Positions 26,995 through 37,622 of a DNA stretch of 64,000 nt are shown here, one piece after another (the first letter of the stretch is position 1; every line of letters begins with the position of its first letter). Position numbers and translations under genes: made by a program. Under the pieces are notes generated by a model. That model saw only the letters and a list, made by a program, of their open reading frames with translations. It ran no database searches and was not told where the DNA came from. Origin of the DNA: Methylocystis rosea SV97 (lineage in GTDB: Bacteria > Pseudomonadota > Alphaproteobacteria > Rhizobiales > Beijerinckiaceae); assembly GCF_000372845.1 (NCBI RefSeq), contig NZ_KB889963.1, positions 1,236,146 through 1,300,145 of the forward strand, written 5' to 3'.

Positions 26995-28383
26995 TTGTCC
27001 TATTTCGTCACGCCGCTGATCATCGCCACCGCGCTCTTCATGGAGCAGCTCGACGGCACCGTGCTCGCGACGGCGTTGCCGGCGATGGCCGCCGATCTTC
27101 ACGAAGATCCCGTGGCGCTGAAACTCGCGCTGACGTCCTATCTTTTATCGCTCGCGGTCTTCATTCCGCTTTCGGGCTGGGCGGCGGATCGCTTTGGCGC
27201 GCGGCGCGTCTTTCGCGCGGCGATCATCGTCTTCACCTTCGGCTCCATTCTCTGCGGCCTGTCCAATTCGCTCGCCGCGATCGTGACGTTTCGGATCGTG
27301 CAAGGCCTCGGCGGCGCGATGATGACGCCGGTCGGACGCCTCGTGCTGCTGCGCACCGCGCCGCGCCATGAACTTGTGCGCGCCATGGCCTATCTCACCA
27401 TTCCGGCGCTCATGGGCCCGATGATCGGTCCGCCGATCGGCGGCTTCATCGCGACCTATTTTCACTGGCGCTACATCTTCTGGATCAATGTCCCGATCGG
27501 CGCGCTCGGCGTCATGCTGGTCACGCGCTTTATTCCAGACATGCGCGAAGAATGGACGCCGCCGCTCGACATCGCCGGCGCGATCCTTTCAGGCGTCGGC
27601 CTCTCCTGCCTCGTCTTCGGCTTTACCATCGCGGGGCGCGGCTTCGCGCCGGCGCCGGTCGTGGTTTTGATCGTCGCGCTCGGGGCAGGGGCGCTCTTCG
27701 CTTATACGCGCCACGCCAAACGCACGCCCTATCCGATCGTCGACCTCGATCTCTTGAAGATCCCGACGTTCCGCGCGGCGGTCTTCGGCGGCTTTCTGTT
27801 TCGCATCGGACTTGGCGCCACGCCTTTCCTGCTGCCGCTGCTGCTGCAAGCGGGCTTCGGACTCTCCGCTTATGAAGCGGGACTTCTGACCTTCGTTTCG
27901 GCGGCCGGCGCGATGGCGATGAAGACGACCGCTCAGCCGATCCTGCGGATTTTCAGCTTTCGGCGGGTGCTGATCGTCAATGCGCTTATCTCCGCCGGCT
28001 TTCTCGCCTTCAACGCCACCTTTTCGGCGGCGACGCCGCACTTGGTCATCATGGGCGTGCTGCTCGTTGGCGGCTTCTTCCGCTCGCTCGAGTTTACGGC
28101 GCTCAACGCCATCGCCTACGCCGACGTCGATCAGGACGCCATGAGCCGCGCCACGAGCTTCGCCTCCGTCGCGCAGCAGTTGTCGCTGTCGACAGGCGTC
28201 GCGATTGGCGCGGCGGCGCTGGAGGCGACGCGCGCGCTGCGCGGCGGCGGCGCGCTGCAGGCGGCGGATTTCACGCCGGCTTTCATTGTCGTGGCGCTGA
28301 TCTCGACGCTTTCGGTGATGAGCTTCCTGCCGCTCGCGCCCAATGCGGGCGACGACCTGACCGGGCGCCGAAAACGCGTGTAA
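26995..28383 (+). CDS. MFS drug:H+ antiporter, DHA2-like
   Basis: This 462-residue membrane protein has the 14-helix DHA2 pattern: an N-terminal LDGTVLATALPAMA motif D1, the motif A loop GWAADRFGARRVFR, the motif C region GPMIGPPIGGF, and WRYIFWINVPIG. It probably exports a hydrophobic compound using the proton gradient. Start is a TTG at 26995, since an in-frame stop lies just upstream and no ATG is near. No regulator is adjacent. Confidence 0.88.
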   Translation: MSYFVTPLIIATALFMEQLDGTVLATALPAMAADLHEDPVALKLALTSYLLSLAVFIPLSGWAADRFGARRVFRAAIIVFTFGSILCGLSNSLAAIVTFRIVQGLGGAMMTPVGRLVLLRTAPRHELVRAMAYLTIPALMGPMIGPPIGGFIATYFHWRYIFWINVPIGALGVMLVTRFIPDMREEWTPPLDIAGAILSGVGLSCLVFGFTIAGRGFAPAPVVVLIVALGAGALFAYTRHAKRTPYPIVDLDLLKIPTFRAAVFGGFLFRIGLGATPFLLPLLLQAGFGLSAYEAGLLTFVSAAGAMAMKTTAQPILRIFSFRRVLIVNALISAGFLAFNATFSAATPHLVIMGVLLVGGFFRSLEFTALNAIAYADVDQDAMSRATSFASVAQQLSLSTGVAIGAAALEATRALRGGGALQAADFTPAFIVVALISTLSVMSFLPLAPNAGDDLTGRRKRV

Positions 28384-28458
28384 CCTCAGGGGGATCGACG
28401 GCGAAGAGCTCTTGTCGATGAGGATCGCGAGCGCCAAATCGACTGAAACGAGGACCTT

Positions 28459-29481
28459 ATGTCGAGCGCAGCCCAAGACTTTATCGCCGGACTCCCGAAG
28501 GCGGAGCTTCACCTTCATATCGAGGGGACGCTCGAGCCCGAAACGGCCTTCGCGCTCGCCGAGCGCAATGGCGTCAAGCTCCCGTACGCTTCGGTCGAGG
28601 CGATGCGCCGCTTATACGATTTTCAAAACCTCGCGGATTTTCTCGATCTTTATTATCAGGCGACGCAGGCGCTTTTGACCGAGCGAGACTTCTACGATCT
28701 GGCGCGTGCATATCTCGACCGCGCCCGCGGAGAGAACATCCGCCACGTCGAAATCTTCTTCGATCCGCAAGCGCATATGCGTCGCGGCGTTCCCTTCGGC
28801 CCGGTCGTGGAGGGATTGAGCGCAGCTCTGAACGACGCCGCGCGCGAGGGCGGGCCGACGTCGCGACTCATCATGTGCTTTCTGCGCGATCTCGACGAGG
28901 CTGACGCCATGGCCACGCTCGAAGCGGCGCGTCCCTGGCTCGATCGCATCACCGGTGTCGGACTGGATTCCGCAGAAGCCGGAAATCCGCCGGGCAAGTT
29001 TACCGAGGTCTATGAGCGCGCCCGTTCGCTTGGTCTGCGCGCCGTGGCCCATGCGGGCGAAGAGGGACCCGCCGCCTATGTCTCCGAAGCTCTGGATCGC
29101 TTGAAGGTCGAGCGCATCGATCACGGCGTTCACGCGATCGATGACGCGGCCCTAGTTCAGCGGCTCGCGCGCGAGCGGGTTCCGCTGACCGTCTGCCCGC
29201 TGTCGAATATACGCCTCTGCGTCTATCCCGATATGCGCGCGCATCCGATTCAGCGGCTCTTCGAAGCAGGCGTCGTCGTGACCGTCAACTCGGACGATCC
29301 GGCCTATTTTGGCGGCTATGTGAACGAGAACTACCGCGCGGTTCAGCAGGCTTTCACATTAGGAACAGCCGAACTGACGCAGCTCGCGAAAAACAGTTTC
29401 TCGGCGTCATTTCTTTCTGACGACGAAAAGCAAGAGAGGATCGCCGAGGTCGACGCCTATGCGCAAGCGCATGGCGCTTAA
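28459..29481 (+). CDS. add: Adenosine/adenine deaminase
   Basis: This 340-residue metal-dependent deaminase has AELHLHIEGTL (two His metal ligands), AHAGEEGP (His), IDHGVHAIDD and NSDDPAYFGGYVNENY. The last segment, with SDDPAYFGGY, is more typical of adenine deaminases of the adenosine-deaminase fold than of true adenosine deaminase, so adenine may be the preferred substrate. Together with gpt at 23.9 kb it supports purine salvage. ACGAGGACC precedes the ATG. Confidence 0.88.
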   Translation: MSSAAQDFIAGLPKAELHLHIEGTLEPETAFALAERNGVKLPYASVEAMRRLYDFQNLADFLDLYYQATQALLTERDFYDLARAYLDRARGENIRHVEIFFDPQAHMRRGVPFGPVVEGLSAALNDAAREGGPTSRLIMCFLRDLDEADAMATLEAARPWLDRITGVGLDSAEAGNPPGKFTEVYERARSLGLRAVAHAGEEGPAAYVSEALDRLKVERIDHGVHAIDDAALVQRLARERVPLTVCPLSNIRLCVYPDMRAHPIQRLFEAGVVVTVNSDDPAYFGGYVNENYRAVQQAFTLGTAELTQLAKNSFSASFLSDDEKQERIAEVDAYAQAHGA

Positions 29482-29490
29482 GCGCATCGC

Positions 29491-30189
29491 CTAGTCGCCG
29501 TGTCGCCCGCGAAAGCCTGTCGCCAGCACATAGAGCTCGGCCGAACCGGCGCGGCTCGCCGCCGGCTTGACGTGCCGCACCGTCGCGAAATCGCGCTTGA
29601 GGCGTGTGAGCAGCTGGCCTTCGGTTCCGCCTTGCAGCACCTTCGCGATGAAGAAGCCGCCTTCCGCCAAAACGTCGCACGCGAAATCAGCGGCAAGCTC
29701 GGCGAGAGCCACGATGCGCAGATGATCGGTCGCCCTGTGGCCAGTGGCGTTCGCGGCCATGTCCGACATCACGCCATCGGCGGCGCCGCCGAGCATGTTC
29801 TTGATGAATTCCGGCGCATCGGGATCGTTGAAATCCTTCACCGCGAATTCGACGCCGTCGACCGGCTCCATGTCGAGCAGATCGACCGCGACGACTTTGC
29901 CCTTCCCCTCTTTCGCCTTCACATGCGCGGCGGCGACCTGTGACCAGCCGCCGGGAGCGGCGCCAAGATCGACGATGCGGCCGCCCGGCTTAAAGAGATG
30001 ATAGCGATCATCCATCTCGATGAGCTTATAGGCGGCGCGTGAGCGGTAGCCCTCGCGCTTGGCGCGCGCGACATAAGGATCATTGAGCTGGCGCTCCAGC
30101 CAGAGCGTCGAGGAGAGCGACCGCTTGCGCGCGGTCTTGACCCGCGTCTTGAGCGATCGCCCGCCTTCGCGTCCCGACTCTTTCGTCAC
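29491..30189 (-). CDS. rlmE: 23S rRNA U2552 2'-O-methyltransferase
   Basis: This 232-residue protein is the FtsJ-type methyltransferase of 23S rRNA. The SAM site is [13 protein letters not shown], and the KDKE catalytic tetrad is represented by the Lys of [11 protein letters not shown], the Asp of VMSDMA, and the Lys of [10 protein letters not shown]. The basic N-terminal tail is about 25 residues longer than in E. coli, as in other alphaproteobacteria. Its GTG start overlaps the stop of the upstream ABC transporter gene (GTGA), so the two are an operon. Confidence 0.93.
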   Translation of the reverse strand: MTKESGREGGRSLKTRVKTARKRSLSSTLWLERQLNDPYVARAKREGYRSRAAYKLIEMDDRYHLFKPGGRIVDLGAAPGGWSQVAAAHVKAKEGKGKVVAVDLLDMEPVDGVEFAVKDFNDPDAPEFIKNMLGGAADGVMSDMAANATGHRATDHLRIVALAELAADFACDVLAEGGFFIAKVLQGGTEGQLLTRLKRDFATVRHVKPAASRAGSAELYVLATGFRGRHGD

Positions 30190-32285
30190 GCGTGCACCTT
30201 GTCGCGCGGGCTGAAGACGCCGCCGGGCGCCGGCTCCATGACGATGTCTCGATCATGGAAGGCGTGCAGAGTCGACCGGTGGCCGATCGAGACGATCGTC
30301 GTGCCGGGCAGCCGCTCGCGCATCATGGCGTAGATGTCTTCTTCGAGCTGCTCGTCGAGAGCCGACGTGGCTTCGTCGAGGAAAAGCCAATCCGGCTTGG
30401 CGAGAAGCGCGCGGGCGATTGCGACGCGCTGCTGCTCGCCGCCTGAAAGCCGCTGACCCCAGTTGTTTTCCTCGTCGAGGCGCTCGACGAAAGGCGCAAG
30501 CCGCGCCGCGCGCAGCGCCTCCTGCACTTCAGCGCGCGAGTAGTCGCCGACGTGGCCCGGATAGACGATCGCATCGGCGAGCGCGCCCATGGGGATGTAG
30601 GGCCGCTGCGGCGCCAGCATCACCTTCGCGCCGCGCGGCGTCAGCGCCTCGCCCGAAGCGTAAGGCCAGATGCCGGCGATGGCGCGAAACAGCGTCGACT
30701 TGCCGGAACCCGATGGGCCGGTAAGCAGCGCCGACTGGCCGGCGGCGAGCGTCAGGTCGTCGACCGTCACGATTTGGCGTCCGTCGGGCAAAGCAAGCGT
30801 CAGACCGCGCAGGCGAATATCAGCGCCGTCGGTCGGAGATACGATCTGCGTCGCAGACATCTGGCCACGCGCCGTGTCGATCGCGTGGTCGAAGGATGTC
30901 AGCCGGTCGAGCACGGACTTAAAATTGGCGAGCGAGGTGTAGTAGTTGATGAAGAAGGTCAGTGCGCTCTCCACCCGCCCGAAGGCGCTCGCCGTCTGCG
31001 TCATGACGCCGAGCTGAATGCGCCCGGCGAAATAGAACGGCGCCGTGATCACGTAAGGAATGATCGGCGACAGCTGTCCGTACGTCGAGGTGAACGCCAT
31101 CAGCTGCTTGCGCTTCTGCACGATCGCCAGATAGTTGACGATAATGCCGGCGAACCGCCGCAGCAGCGAACCGCGCTCGGCGGGCTCGCCGCCAAGCAGG
31201 GCGATCTGCTCGCTGTATTCGCGCATTCGCGCCAGGGAAAAGCGGAAATCCGCCTCGCGTCTCTGCCGATCGAAATAGAGCCCGGTGAGAGAGCGGCCGA
31301 TAAGATGCGTCACCAGCGTTCCCACCGCCGCATAGAGCAGCACAACCCAGAACAGGAAACCGGGAATATAAATGTCAGTTCCGGGCAGCGGATAATTGCC
31401 GGACAAATCCCACAGCACATAGGCGAAGGAGACAAGCGAACTCAAGGTGGCGATCAGCAGGATCGAATAGGAGTAGACGCCATAGCCTTCCTCCCCGCCG
31501 CTGATGAAGCGATTGACGTCTTCGGCGATGCGCTGGTCCGGATTGTCAGCGCCGCTCCCGGCGAGCGCCATACCGTAATGCGTATGCGCGCCGAGCCAGC
31601 GCTCGACATAGTGTTCCGTCAGCCAGCGACGCCAGCGGATGATCAGCATCGACTGCAGAACGAATTCGATGATCACCGAGGCGACGTAAACGAACGCCCA
31701 TGGCGTGAACACGTAAAGAAGCTGCCGCCAGAATTCCCCGGCGTTTTTCTCCTGAATGGCGTTGAACCAGTCGCGATTGAAGAAGGACAGGCGCACGGTG
31801 ATGCCGACCTGGCCCTGATTGAGCAGCACCAAGACGACCACCATGGCGATGGCGATCGCGCTCTCTCGCGCCGCAAAGGGTTGGAATGGCCACACGCGCC
31901 CTTCGCCACGGTCGCGCGAACTGAAGTAGAGATCGGCGATGCGCGTCATCTCCCGCACGACTGGAATGTGCGAGATCGCGTAGACAATGATCGAGAACAC
32001 CGCCACGGTGAGCGGCATGGTTTCGGGCGGCGCATAGTCTTTCAAAGACTCGGGCCACAGGCCTTCCGCCTGCGCCAGGCCGATGAGCCCGAAGACGATC
32101 GTCTCGGTTGAGAAGATGTACGCGAAGATTTTCAGGAAGCTCGACATGTCGGCGGCGCGCCACGTCGTATAGGCGCAGAGCGCCGTCGCGGCGACGAGAA
32201 CGAATAGGCTGGAGTCGCCCTTATGGACGCCGACCAGCGCAGTAAGCGCCGCGAAGATCGCGACCGCCACGCTCAATTTCTGCAT
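30186..32285 (-). CDS. SbmA/BacA-like ABC transporter, permease-ATPase fusion
   Basis: This 699-residue protein fuses a membrane domain of the SbmA/BacA (ABCD) type with an ABC ATPase. An extra N-terminal pair of hydrophobic segments precedes the main domain. [18 protein letters not shown] sequence ([14 protein letters not shown]) is a marker of this group. The ATPase has GPSGSGKST (Walker A), LSGGEQQR (signature) and [11 protein letters not shown] (Walker B). Relatives import peptides or are needed for very-long-chain fatty acid lipid A; substrate here is unknown. It leads the rlmE operon. Confidence 0.88.
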   Translation of the reverse strand: MQKLSVAVAIFAALTALVGVHKGDSSLFVLVAATALCAYTTWRAADMSSFLKIFAYIFSTETIVFGLIGLAQAEGLWPESLKDYAPPETMPLTVAVFSIIVYAISHIPVVREMTRIADLYFSSRDRGEGRVWPFQPFAARESAIAIAMVVVLVLLNQGQVGITVRLSFFNRDWFNAIQEKNAGEFWRQLLYVFTPWAFVYVASVIIEFVLQSMLIIRWRRWLTEHYVERWLGAHTHYGMALAGSGADNPDQRIAEDVNRFISGGEEGYGVYSYSILLIATLSSLVSFAYVLWDLSGNYPLPGTDIYIPGFLFWVVLLYAAVGTLVTHLIGRSLTGLYFDRQRREADFRFSLARMREYSEQIALLGGEPAERGSLLRRFAGIIVNYLAIVQKRKQLMAFTSTYGQLSPIIPYVITAPFYFAGRIQLGVMTQTASAFGRVESALTFFINYYTSLANFKSVLDRLTSFDHAIDTARGQMSATQIVSPTDGADIRLRGLTLALPDGRQIVTVDDLTLAAGQSALLTGPSGSGKSTLFRAIAGIWPYASGEALTPRGAKVMLAPQRPYIPMGALADAIVYPGHVGDYSRAEVQEALRAARLAPFVERLDEENNWGQRLSGGEQQRVAIARALLAKPDWLFLDEATSALDEQLEEDIYAMMRERLPGTTIVSIGHRSTLHAFHDRDIVMEPAPGGVFSPRDKVHA

Positions 32286-32367
32286 CTTTCACCTTGGATG
32301 TGAGAAGCCGCTCGGCTCGCCGCGACCGCGTCGCCGGCGATTGCCGTCTAGCCCCATGATAGAGGAG

Positions 32368-32700
32368 TCAGTCCTCTTCAGGAATGACCGCGTCGCCATT
32401 GACATGCGCGACAAGCACGGGCGAGGCCTTAAAGGTCAACACTCGGCGCGATGTTATCGTGGCCTCGACGCCGGTTTTGGGATTGCGGCCGATGCGCTCA
32501 CGCTTGGCGCGCACGTTAAAAGTCCCGAAGGAACGCAATTTTACGGATTCGCCGCGCAGCAAAGCTTCGCTGATCTCATCAAAAGTCGCGTCCAAGATCT
32601 TGCGGGCTTCGGAGCGGGACAGCGATGGGCAGCAGCCATAGACGGCCTCTCGCAGCGCCGCCCGCGTTAGGGTGCTGCCTGGAGCGGTTCTCCTTACCAT
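32368..32700 (-). CDS. ihfA: Integration host factor alpha-like HU-family protein
   Basis: This 110-residue protein is a HU/IHF-family DNA-bending protein. TLTRAALREAVY, VKLRSFGTFNVR and RIGRNPKTGVEATI match IHF-alpha, where the last is the DNA-intercalating arm (Asn-Pro-Lys-Thr). The ATG at 32700 is preferred; the open frame extends upstream but carries no conserved sequence. The acidic tail IPEED is typical. I call it ihfA-like; a subunit-beta or HU alternative is less likely. Confidence 0.85.
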   Translation of the reverse strand: MVRRTAPGSTLTRAALREAVYGCCPSLSRSEARKILDATFDEISEALLRGESVKLRSFGTFNVRAKRERIGRNPKTGVEATITSRRVLTFKASPVLVAHVNGDAVIPEED

Positions 32701-32911
32701 GCGAAAAGAGCGCCCAATGATCGTTCTGTCGGGACTGGGCTGAACACAACTCCCCCTCGAAGCTTCTGGCAATCGCAACATGGCAATAAATGGGCGCTGC
32801 GCCCGTGGCCGCATAGTACGCATAAACGACCGATATGCAAGGGCGATCACGTGTTCTACGTCCCGACCAAACGATCAAACTCTGACCTGCGCGCAGGCGA
32901 TAGCGGAACCC

Positions 32912-33736
32912 TCAAACGGCCAATTTCACCTTGTGCTGCGCCACCGGGATCATGGCGCGTATTTTACGAATGCGGTCGACGTCCACATAGGACGATACGA
33001 GGCCCGGCCCCTCGGAAGCTTTCGCGACGACTTGGCCCCACGGGTCGGCGATCAGAGAATTGCCGTACGTAAAGCGCGTCTCATGCCCGGCCTTATGCGC
33101 GCCCGTCTGCGCCGGCGCGCAGAGATAGGCCTGCATTTCGATCGCGCGCGCGCGGCACAGCACTTCCCAATGGTCCTTGCCGGTGACCAGCGTGAACGCC
33201 GCCGGCAGCGCGACGATATCCGCGCCCTTATCCGCGAGCGCCTGGAAGAGATATGAAAAGCGAAGGTCGTAGCAGATCGCGCAGCCGACGGTGACGCCCT
33301 CGCAATCATAGGTGACGACGGAGTCGCCCGGCTTAAACGCGGCGCTCTCGTGATATTTGGCGCCGTCCGGCGCCGTGATGTCGAACATGTGGATCTTACG
33401 GTAGCGCGCCACCTCCTCGCCCTCGCGGTTGAAGGCGACGCTGGTGTTGTGCAACCGCTCCTCGCCAGGCGCTTTTTCAAGAATGGACCCGGCGTGTATG
33501 AAGACCTTGTGCTCTCGCGCGAGCGCCTGGCACATTTCATAAGCGGGGCCGCCCGGCAGCTCCTCGGCGGCCGCCATCTTCTCGGCGCGCGAGCCGCCGA
33601 TGAAATCGAAGACCTCAGGAAGACAGATCCAGTCGGGACGCTCCTGAACCACGGCGCGCTCGATCAAAGCGCGGGCGTTGGCGAGGTTCAAGGCCTTATC
33701 GCCAACGGAATTCATCTGAACCAGAGTAACCTTCAT
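32912..33736 (-). CDS. Nitrilase-superfamily carbon-nitrogen hydrolase
   Basis: This 274-residue enzyme has the complete catalytic triad of the nitrilase superfamily: E41 in CLPEVFDF, K113 in RYRKIHMFD and C154 in CAICYDLRFS. It is closest to the Nit1/Nit2 branch, whose known members act as omega-amidases or deaminated-glutathione amidases. The role is therefore probably metabolite repair, but this is inference from the family. ATG 33736 gives the typical start MKVTLVQMNS. Confidence 0.88.
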   Translation of the reverse strand: MKVTLVQMNSVGDKALNLANARALIERAVVQERPDWICLPEVFDFIGGSRAEKMAAAEELPGGPAYEMCQALAREHKVFIHAGSILEKAPGEERLHNTSVAFNREGEEVARYRKIHMFDITAPDGAKYHESAAFKPGDSVVTYDCEGVTVGCAICYDLRFSYLFQALADKGADIVALPAAFTLVTGKDHWEVLCRARAIEMQAYLCAPAQTGAHKAGHETRFTYGNSLIADPWGQVVAKASEGPGLVSSYVDVDRIRKIRAMIPVAQHKVKLAV

Positions 33737-33848
33737 CGACCGCCCGATTGTTTCGCTGTTGCTCCCGCGACCCAAAGTCGCATCCTAACGAATAGCGCCG
33801 CCCGTTCATTATACGTCGCTGGCGCCGAAGGTATAGGTCGAATCGCGA

Positions 33849-34487
33849 TTAGCGCGATGTCGTCGATCGGTTGGGGCAAAAGCCGGCGCGCAACGCTGCA
33901 ATGCAAAATTCGACCATTTGCGCGCTGGTCGGCGTTGGGCGATCGGCGCATTCCACCATCAGCCGCGGGTGGCAGTAGCGAATACAGGCGGCATGCACCA
34001 GCCGCGCCGCGAGCTGCGCATCCCCCTTAGCGAATTCGCCGCTCTCCATGCCCGAGCGTATGACGTCCTCGAGCGCGGCGTCGATAAGATCGATGTGATC
34101 CGAGATGATCGGCCAATTCTCGTCGAGCGCCGCTTCCACCATGTCGTGGAGCTTGCGGTCGGCGACGTAGCGCTCGGCGTTCATCGCCTCATTGGACAGG
34201 ATGAGCGCGCGCAGCCGCTGTTCCGCCGAACCCGGCCCATGCGCGATGCTCTGCGCCGACTGCTCGACTTCGTTCATCAGATGGCGAGCGACTGCGCCGT
34301 TGATTTCCGACTTGGCGCCAAAGAAGCGATAGACGTTCGCCGGCGACATCCGCAATTCGCGGGCGATATCGGCGACCGTGGTCTTTTGGAAGCCGATCTC
34401 GCGGAAGAGCCGCTCTGCGGTGGCGATGATTCTCGCGCGCTGCTCGGTCTCGCGCGCGTTCTGCGCGCTAGCCCCCATCACGCTCAT
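33849..34487 (-). CDS. TetR-family repressor of the adjacent RND pump
   Basis: This 212-residue protein has a TetR N-terminal HTH: RARIIATAERLFREIGF, TTVADIARELRMSPANVYRFF, followed by a helical ligand-binding domain. The start ATG overlaps the stop of the RND gene (ATGA), so the three genes form one unit: adaptor, pump, repressor. Such last-gene repressors usually control their own operon; the palindrome at 38761-38784 is a likely operator. Confidence 0.9.
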   Translation of the reverse strand: MSVMGASAQNARETEQRARIIATAERLFREIGFQKTTVADIARELRMSPANVYRFFGAKSEINGAVARHLMNEVEQSAQSIAHGPGSAEQRLRALILSNEAMNAERYVADRKLHDMVEAALDENWPIISDHIDLIDAALEDVIRSGMESGEFAKGDAQLAARLVHAACIRYCHPRLMVECADRPTPTSAQMVEFCIAALRAGFCPNRSTTSR

Positions 34488-37400
34488 TCGGCCGCTCCCC
34501 TCGCAAGCCCGTCGGCCAGAGTCTGGGCCCGCGCGCCCTTGGCTTCGGCCAATCCCTCGCCAAGATGACGGCGGAACCATGTCGCGTAAAGCGCCGGCAG
34601 GAACAGAACGGTGAGAAAAGTGGCGACAAAAAGCCCGCCCATGATGGTCAGCGCCATCGGCCCCCAGAAGGCGGAGCCCGACAATGGAATCATGGCGAGA
34701 ATCGCAGCCAGCGCCGTCAGCGCGACGGGACGCACGCGCCGAATTGTCGCGCCGATGATCGCCTCTCGATATTTCTCGCCGCGCTCGAGATCTTGTCGCA
34801 CCTGATCGACGAGAATGATCGAATTGCGCATATCCATGCCCGAGAGCGCGATGAGGCCAAGCAGCGCAACGAAGCCGAACGGCGCGTGAGCGACATTGAG
34901 CGCGAGCGAGGCGCCGATGACGCCGAGCGGCGCGCTCACCATTACGAGGGCGACGCGCGTGAAGTTCTGCAGCTGGAACATTACGATCGTCAGCATGACA
35001 AGGCCGACGAGCGGAAAAACCGCAAAGATCGACGCGTTGCCCTTTTTCGATTCCTCGATCGCGCCGCCCATTTCGATGCGATAGCCGGGCGGAAGATGCT
35101 CGCGAATCTGCGCAAGCTGCGGCCAGATGCGCATCGTCGCATCCGGCGCCTGCACGCCGTCCTTGACGCCGGAGCGCACCGTGATGCTCATGTCGCGATT
35201 GCGCCGCCAGAAAATCGGCTCTTCGTGGTCGTAGACGACCTTCGCGACCTGAGAGACCGTCACCGCCTTGCCGTCGCGCGCATAGATCACCATGTCGCCG
35301 ATCCTCGAGAGATCGCCGCGCTCCTGAGGAATGGCGCGCGCGACCACTTCGACCTGATCGATCCCGTCGCGCAATGTCGTGATCGTCACGCCGGAAATCG
35401 CCAGACGCAGCCTGTTCGACACATCCTGCGGCGTCAGCCCGAGAAGCCGCGCGCGATCCTGATCGATGACCAGCCGCACGCGCGGCGTCTGCTCGTTCCA
35501 GTTGAGATGTGGATCGTCGACGCCCTCGTCGCCGCGCATGACGTCGCGCACCTGATAGGCGATGGCGCGGACGGTCGCGGGATCGGAGCCGACCACGCGA
35601 AACTGCACGGGAAATCCCACCGGCGGCCCGTAATAGAAGCGATCGACGCGCGCGCGCGCCTGCGGCAAAGCGCCATTGGCGATGGCGGTCTCCAGCTTCT
35701 TCTTCAAGCGTTCGCGCGCCGCGATGTCCTTGGCGACGATGACGATCTCGGAATAGGCTTCATTCGGGAGCTGCGGATTGAGGCCGAGCCAGAACCGCGG
35801 CGGCCCCTGTCCGACATAGCTCGTGTAGAGGGCCGCGTCCGGATCGTCCTTGAGGAGCGCCTCGGCCTGTTTCGCGGCCTCGAGCGACGCGCCGATGGAC
35901 GAACCTTCGGGAAGGCGCAACTGGAGGAAGAGCTCCAGGCGCTCTGCATAGGGGAAGAACTGCTTCGGCACGACGAAGAAGCCGAAAACAGCGAGCGCGA
36001 AAACGCCGACGACGCCTGCGATCACCACGCCGCGATAGTCGACCGCCCAGGTGACGACGGCGCGGAGCCAGCGATAAAAGGGCGTTCGGTAGATCTCGTC
36101 CGGATCGCGATGCGGATGCAGCTTGGCGAAATCGGGAAGAAGCTTCACGCCGAGATAGGGCGTGAACATCACCGCGACAAACCATGAGGCGATCAGCGCG
36201 ACGAGCAACACCCAGAACATCGAACCCGTATATTCGCCCACTCCGGAATTGGCGAAGCCGACCGGCAGGAAGCCCGCAGCGGTCACGAGCGTCCCCGTGA
36301 GCATCGGAAAGGCCGTCGACTCCCAGGCGAAGGTCGCAGCTTTGATCCGATTGAAGCCCTGCTCCATCTTCACCATCATCATCTCGACGGCGATGATCGC
36401 GTCATCGACAAGAAGACCGAGCGCAATGATCAGCGCGCCAAGCGAGATGCGCTGGAGATCGATGCCGAGCGGCCCCATGAAGATAAAAACGATGGCGAGC
36501 ACCAAAGGCACGGAGAGCGCGACGACGATGCCGGTCCGAAAGCCGAGCGAGAGAAAGCTCACGCCGAGCACGATCACCAGAGCTTCGAGGAACGAACGCG
36601 TGAATTCGCCGATCGCCTCCTCGACGACCTTCGGCTGATCGGCGACCTGGTCGATGTCAATGCCGATCGGCGTCTTGTCGCGTATCTCCTGGACCGCTGC
36701 GCCGACGTTCTCGCCGAATTTGAGGACGTTGGCGCCTTTTCCCATAACGACGCCGACGACGATCGCCGGCTGGCCCTTGAAGCGCGCGAGAAAACTCGGC
36801 GGGTCTTCGAAGCCGGCGTAGACATTGGCGATGTCGCCGAGGCGGATCACCTTGCCATTCGCTTCGATCGGAATCGCGGCGATCGCGTCGGCGCCCTTGA
36901 GATCGCTCGTCACCTGAACCCGCACGCGGTTCGACGAGGTCTCGAACACGCCGGCGTCGTTGATGGCGTTCTGCTTGGAGAGCGAATCGAAGACGGCCTG
37001 AGGCTGGATCGCCAGGCTCGCGAGCTTCGCCTCGCTGAATTCGACAAAGATGCGGCGTCCCTGATCGCCATAGACGTCGACTTTGATCACGTCCTGCACG
37101 GCGAGCAGTCGTTGGCGCAGCGTCTGGACCACCTTGTCGAGGACATGGTAGTCGGCGCCGTCGCCTGTCACCGCATACATCACCGTGTCGACGTCGCCAT
37201 ATTCGTCGTTCACTTGCGGGCCGCGCACGCCGGCGGGCAGCGTCGGCGCGATGTCGTCGAGCTTTTTGCGCAACTGATAGAAGAGCTGCGGCACGTCCTT
37301 TGGCGGCGTCGTGTCCTTGAAGGTCACCTGCATCGCCAGAAAGCCGGGCTTGGTGTAGCTCTCGATCTTGTCGAGGAAGGGCAGCTCCTGAAGCTTCTTC

Positions 37401-37612
37401 TCCATCAGATCCGCGACCTGATCGCGTATCTCGGTAGCTGTCGCGCCTGGCCATGAGGCCGTCACGACGGCGACCTTGATGGTGAATGACGGATCCTCGG
37501 CGCGTCCCAGCCGCATGTATGAATAGACGCCGGTCAGACTGATCGCGATCATCAGAAACAGCATCAGCGTCGGCCGTTGGACGGCCCAGCGCGAAAGGTT
37601 TACGCCAGCCAT
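34484..37612 (-). CDS. RND efflux permease, HAE1-like
   Basis: This 1042-residue inner-membrane pump has the RND layout of 12 helices and two large periplasmic loops. The N-terminal helix follows LSRWAVQRPTLMLF; the proton-relay pair is in LGLLVDDAIIAVEMM in TM4. The sequence resembles the TriC/VexF-like subgroup of tripartite multidrug pumps. The adaptor gene lies upstream with a 10-base gap. No outer-membrane channel gene is in the window, so a shared TolC-like channel is expected. Confidence 0.93.
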   Translation of the reverse strand: MAGVNLSRWAVQRPTLMLFLMIAISLTGVYSYMRLGRAEDPSFTIKVAVVTASWPGATATEIRDQVADLMEKKLQELPFLDKIESYTKPGFLAMQVTFKDTTPPKDVPQLFYQLRKKLDDIAPTLPAGVRGPQVNDEYGDVDTVMYAVTGDGADYHVLDKVVQTLRQRLLAVQDVIKVDVYGDQGRRIFVEFSEAKLASLAIQPQAVFDSLSKQNAINDAGVFETSSNRVRVQVTSDLKGADAIAAIPIEANGKVIRLGDIANVYAGFEDPPSFLARFKGQPAIVVGVVMGKGANVLKFGENVGAAVQEIRDKTPIGIDIDQVADQPKVVEEAIGEFTRSFLEALVIVLGVSFLSLGFRTGIVVALSVPLVLAIVFIFMGPLGIDLQRISLGALIIALGLLVDDAIIAVEMMMVKMEQGFNRIKAATFAWESTAFPMLTGTLVTAAGFLPVGFANSGVGEYTGSMFWVLLVALIASWFVAVMFTPYLGVKLLPDFAKLHPHRDPDEIYRTPFYRWLRAVVTWAVDYRGVVIAGVVGVFALAVFGFFVVPKQFFPYAERLELFLQLRLPEGSSIGASLEAAKQAEALLKDDPDAALYTSYVGQGPPRFWLGLNPQLPNEAYSEIVIVAKDIAARERLKKKLETAIANGALPQARARVDRFYYGPPVGFPVQFRVVGSDPATVRAIAYQVRDVMRGDEGVDDPHLNWNEQTPRVRLVIDQDRARLLGLTPQDVSNRLRLAISGVTITTLRDGIDQVEVVARAIPQERGDLSRIGDMVIYARDGKAVTVSQVAKVVYDHEEPIFWRRNRDMSITVRSGVKDGVQAPDATMRIWPQLAQIREHLPPGYRIEMGGAIEESKKGNASIFAVFPLVGLVMLTIVMFQLQNFTRVALVMVSAPLGVIGASLALNVAHAPFGFVALLGLIALSGMDMRNSIILVDQVRQDLERGEKYREAIIGATIRRVRPVALTALAAILAMIPLSGSAFWGPMALTIMGGLFVATFLTVLFLPALYATWFRRHLGEGLAEAKGARAQTLADGLARGAAE

Positions 37613-37622
37613 GGCCAGACCC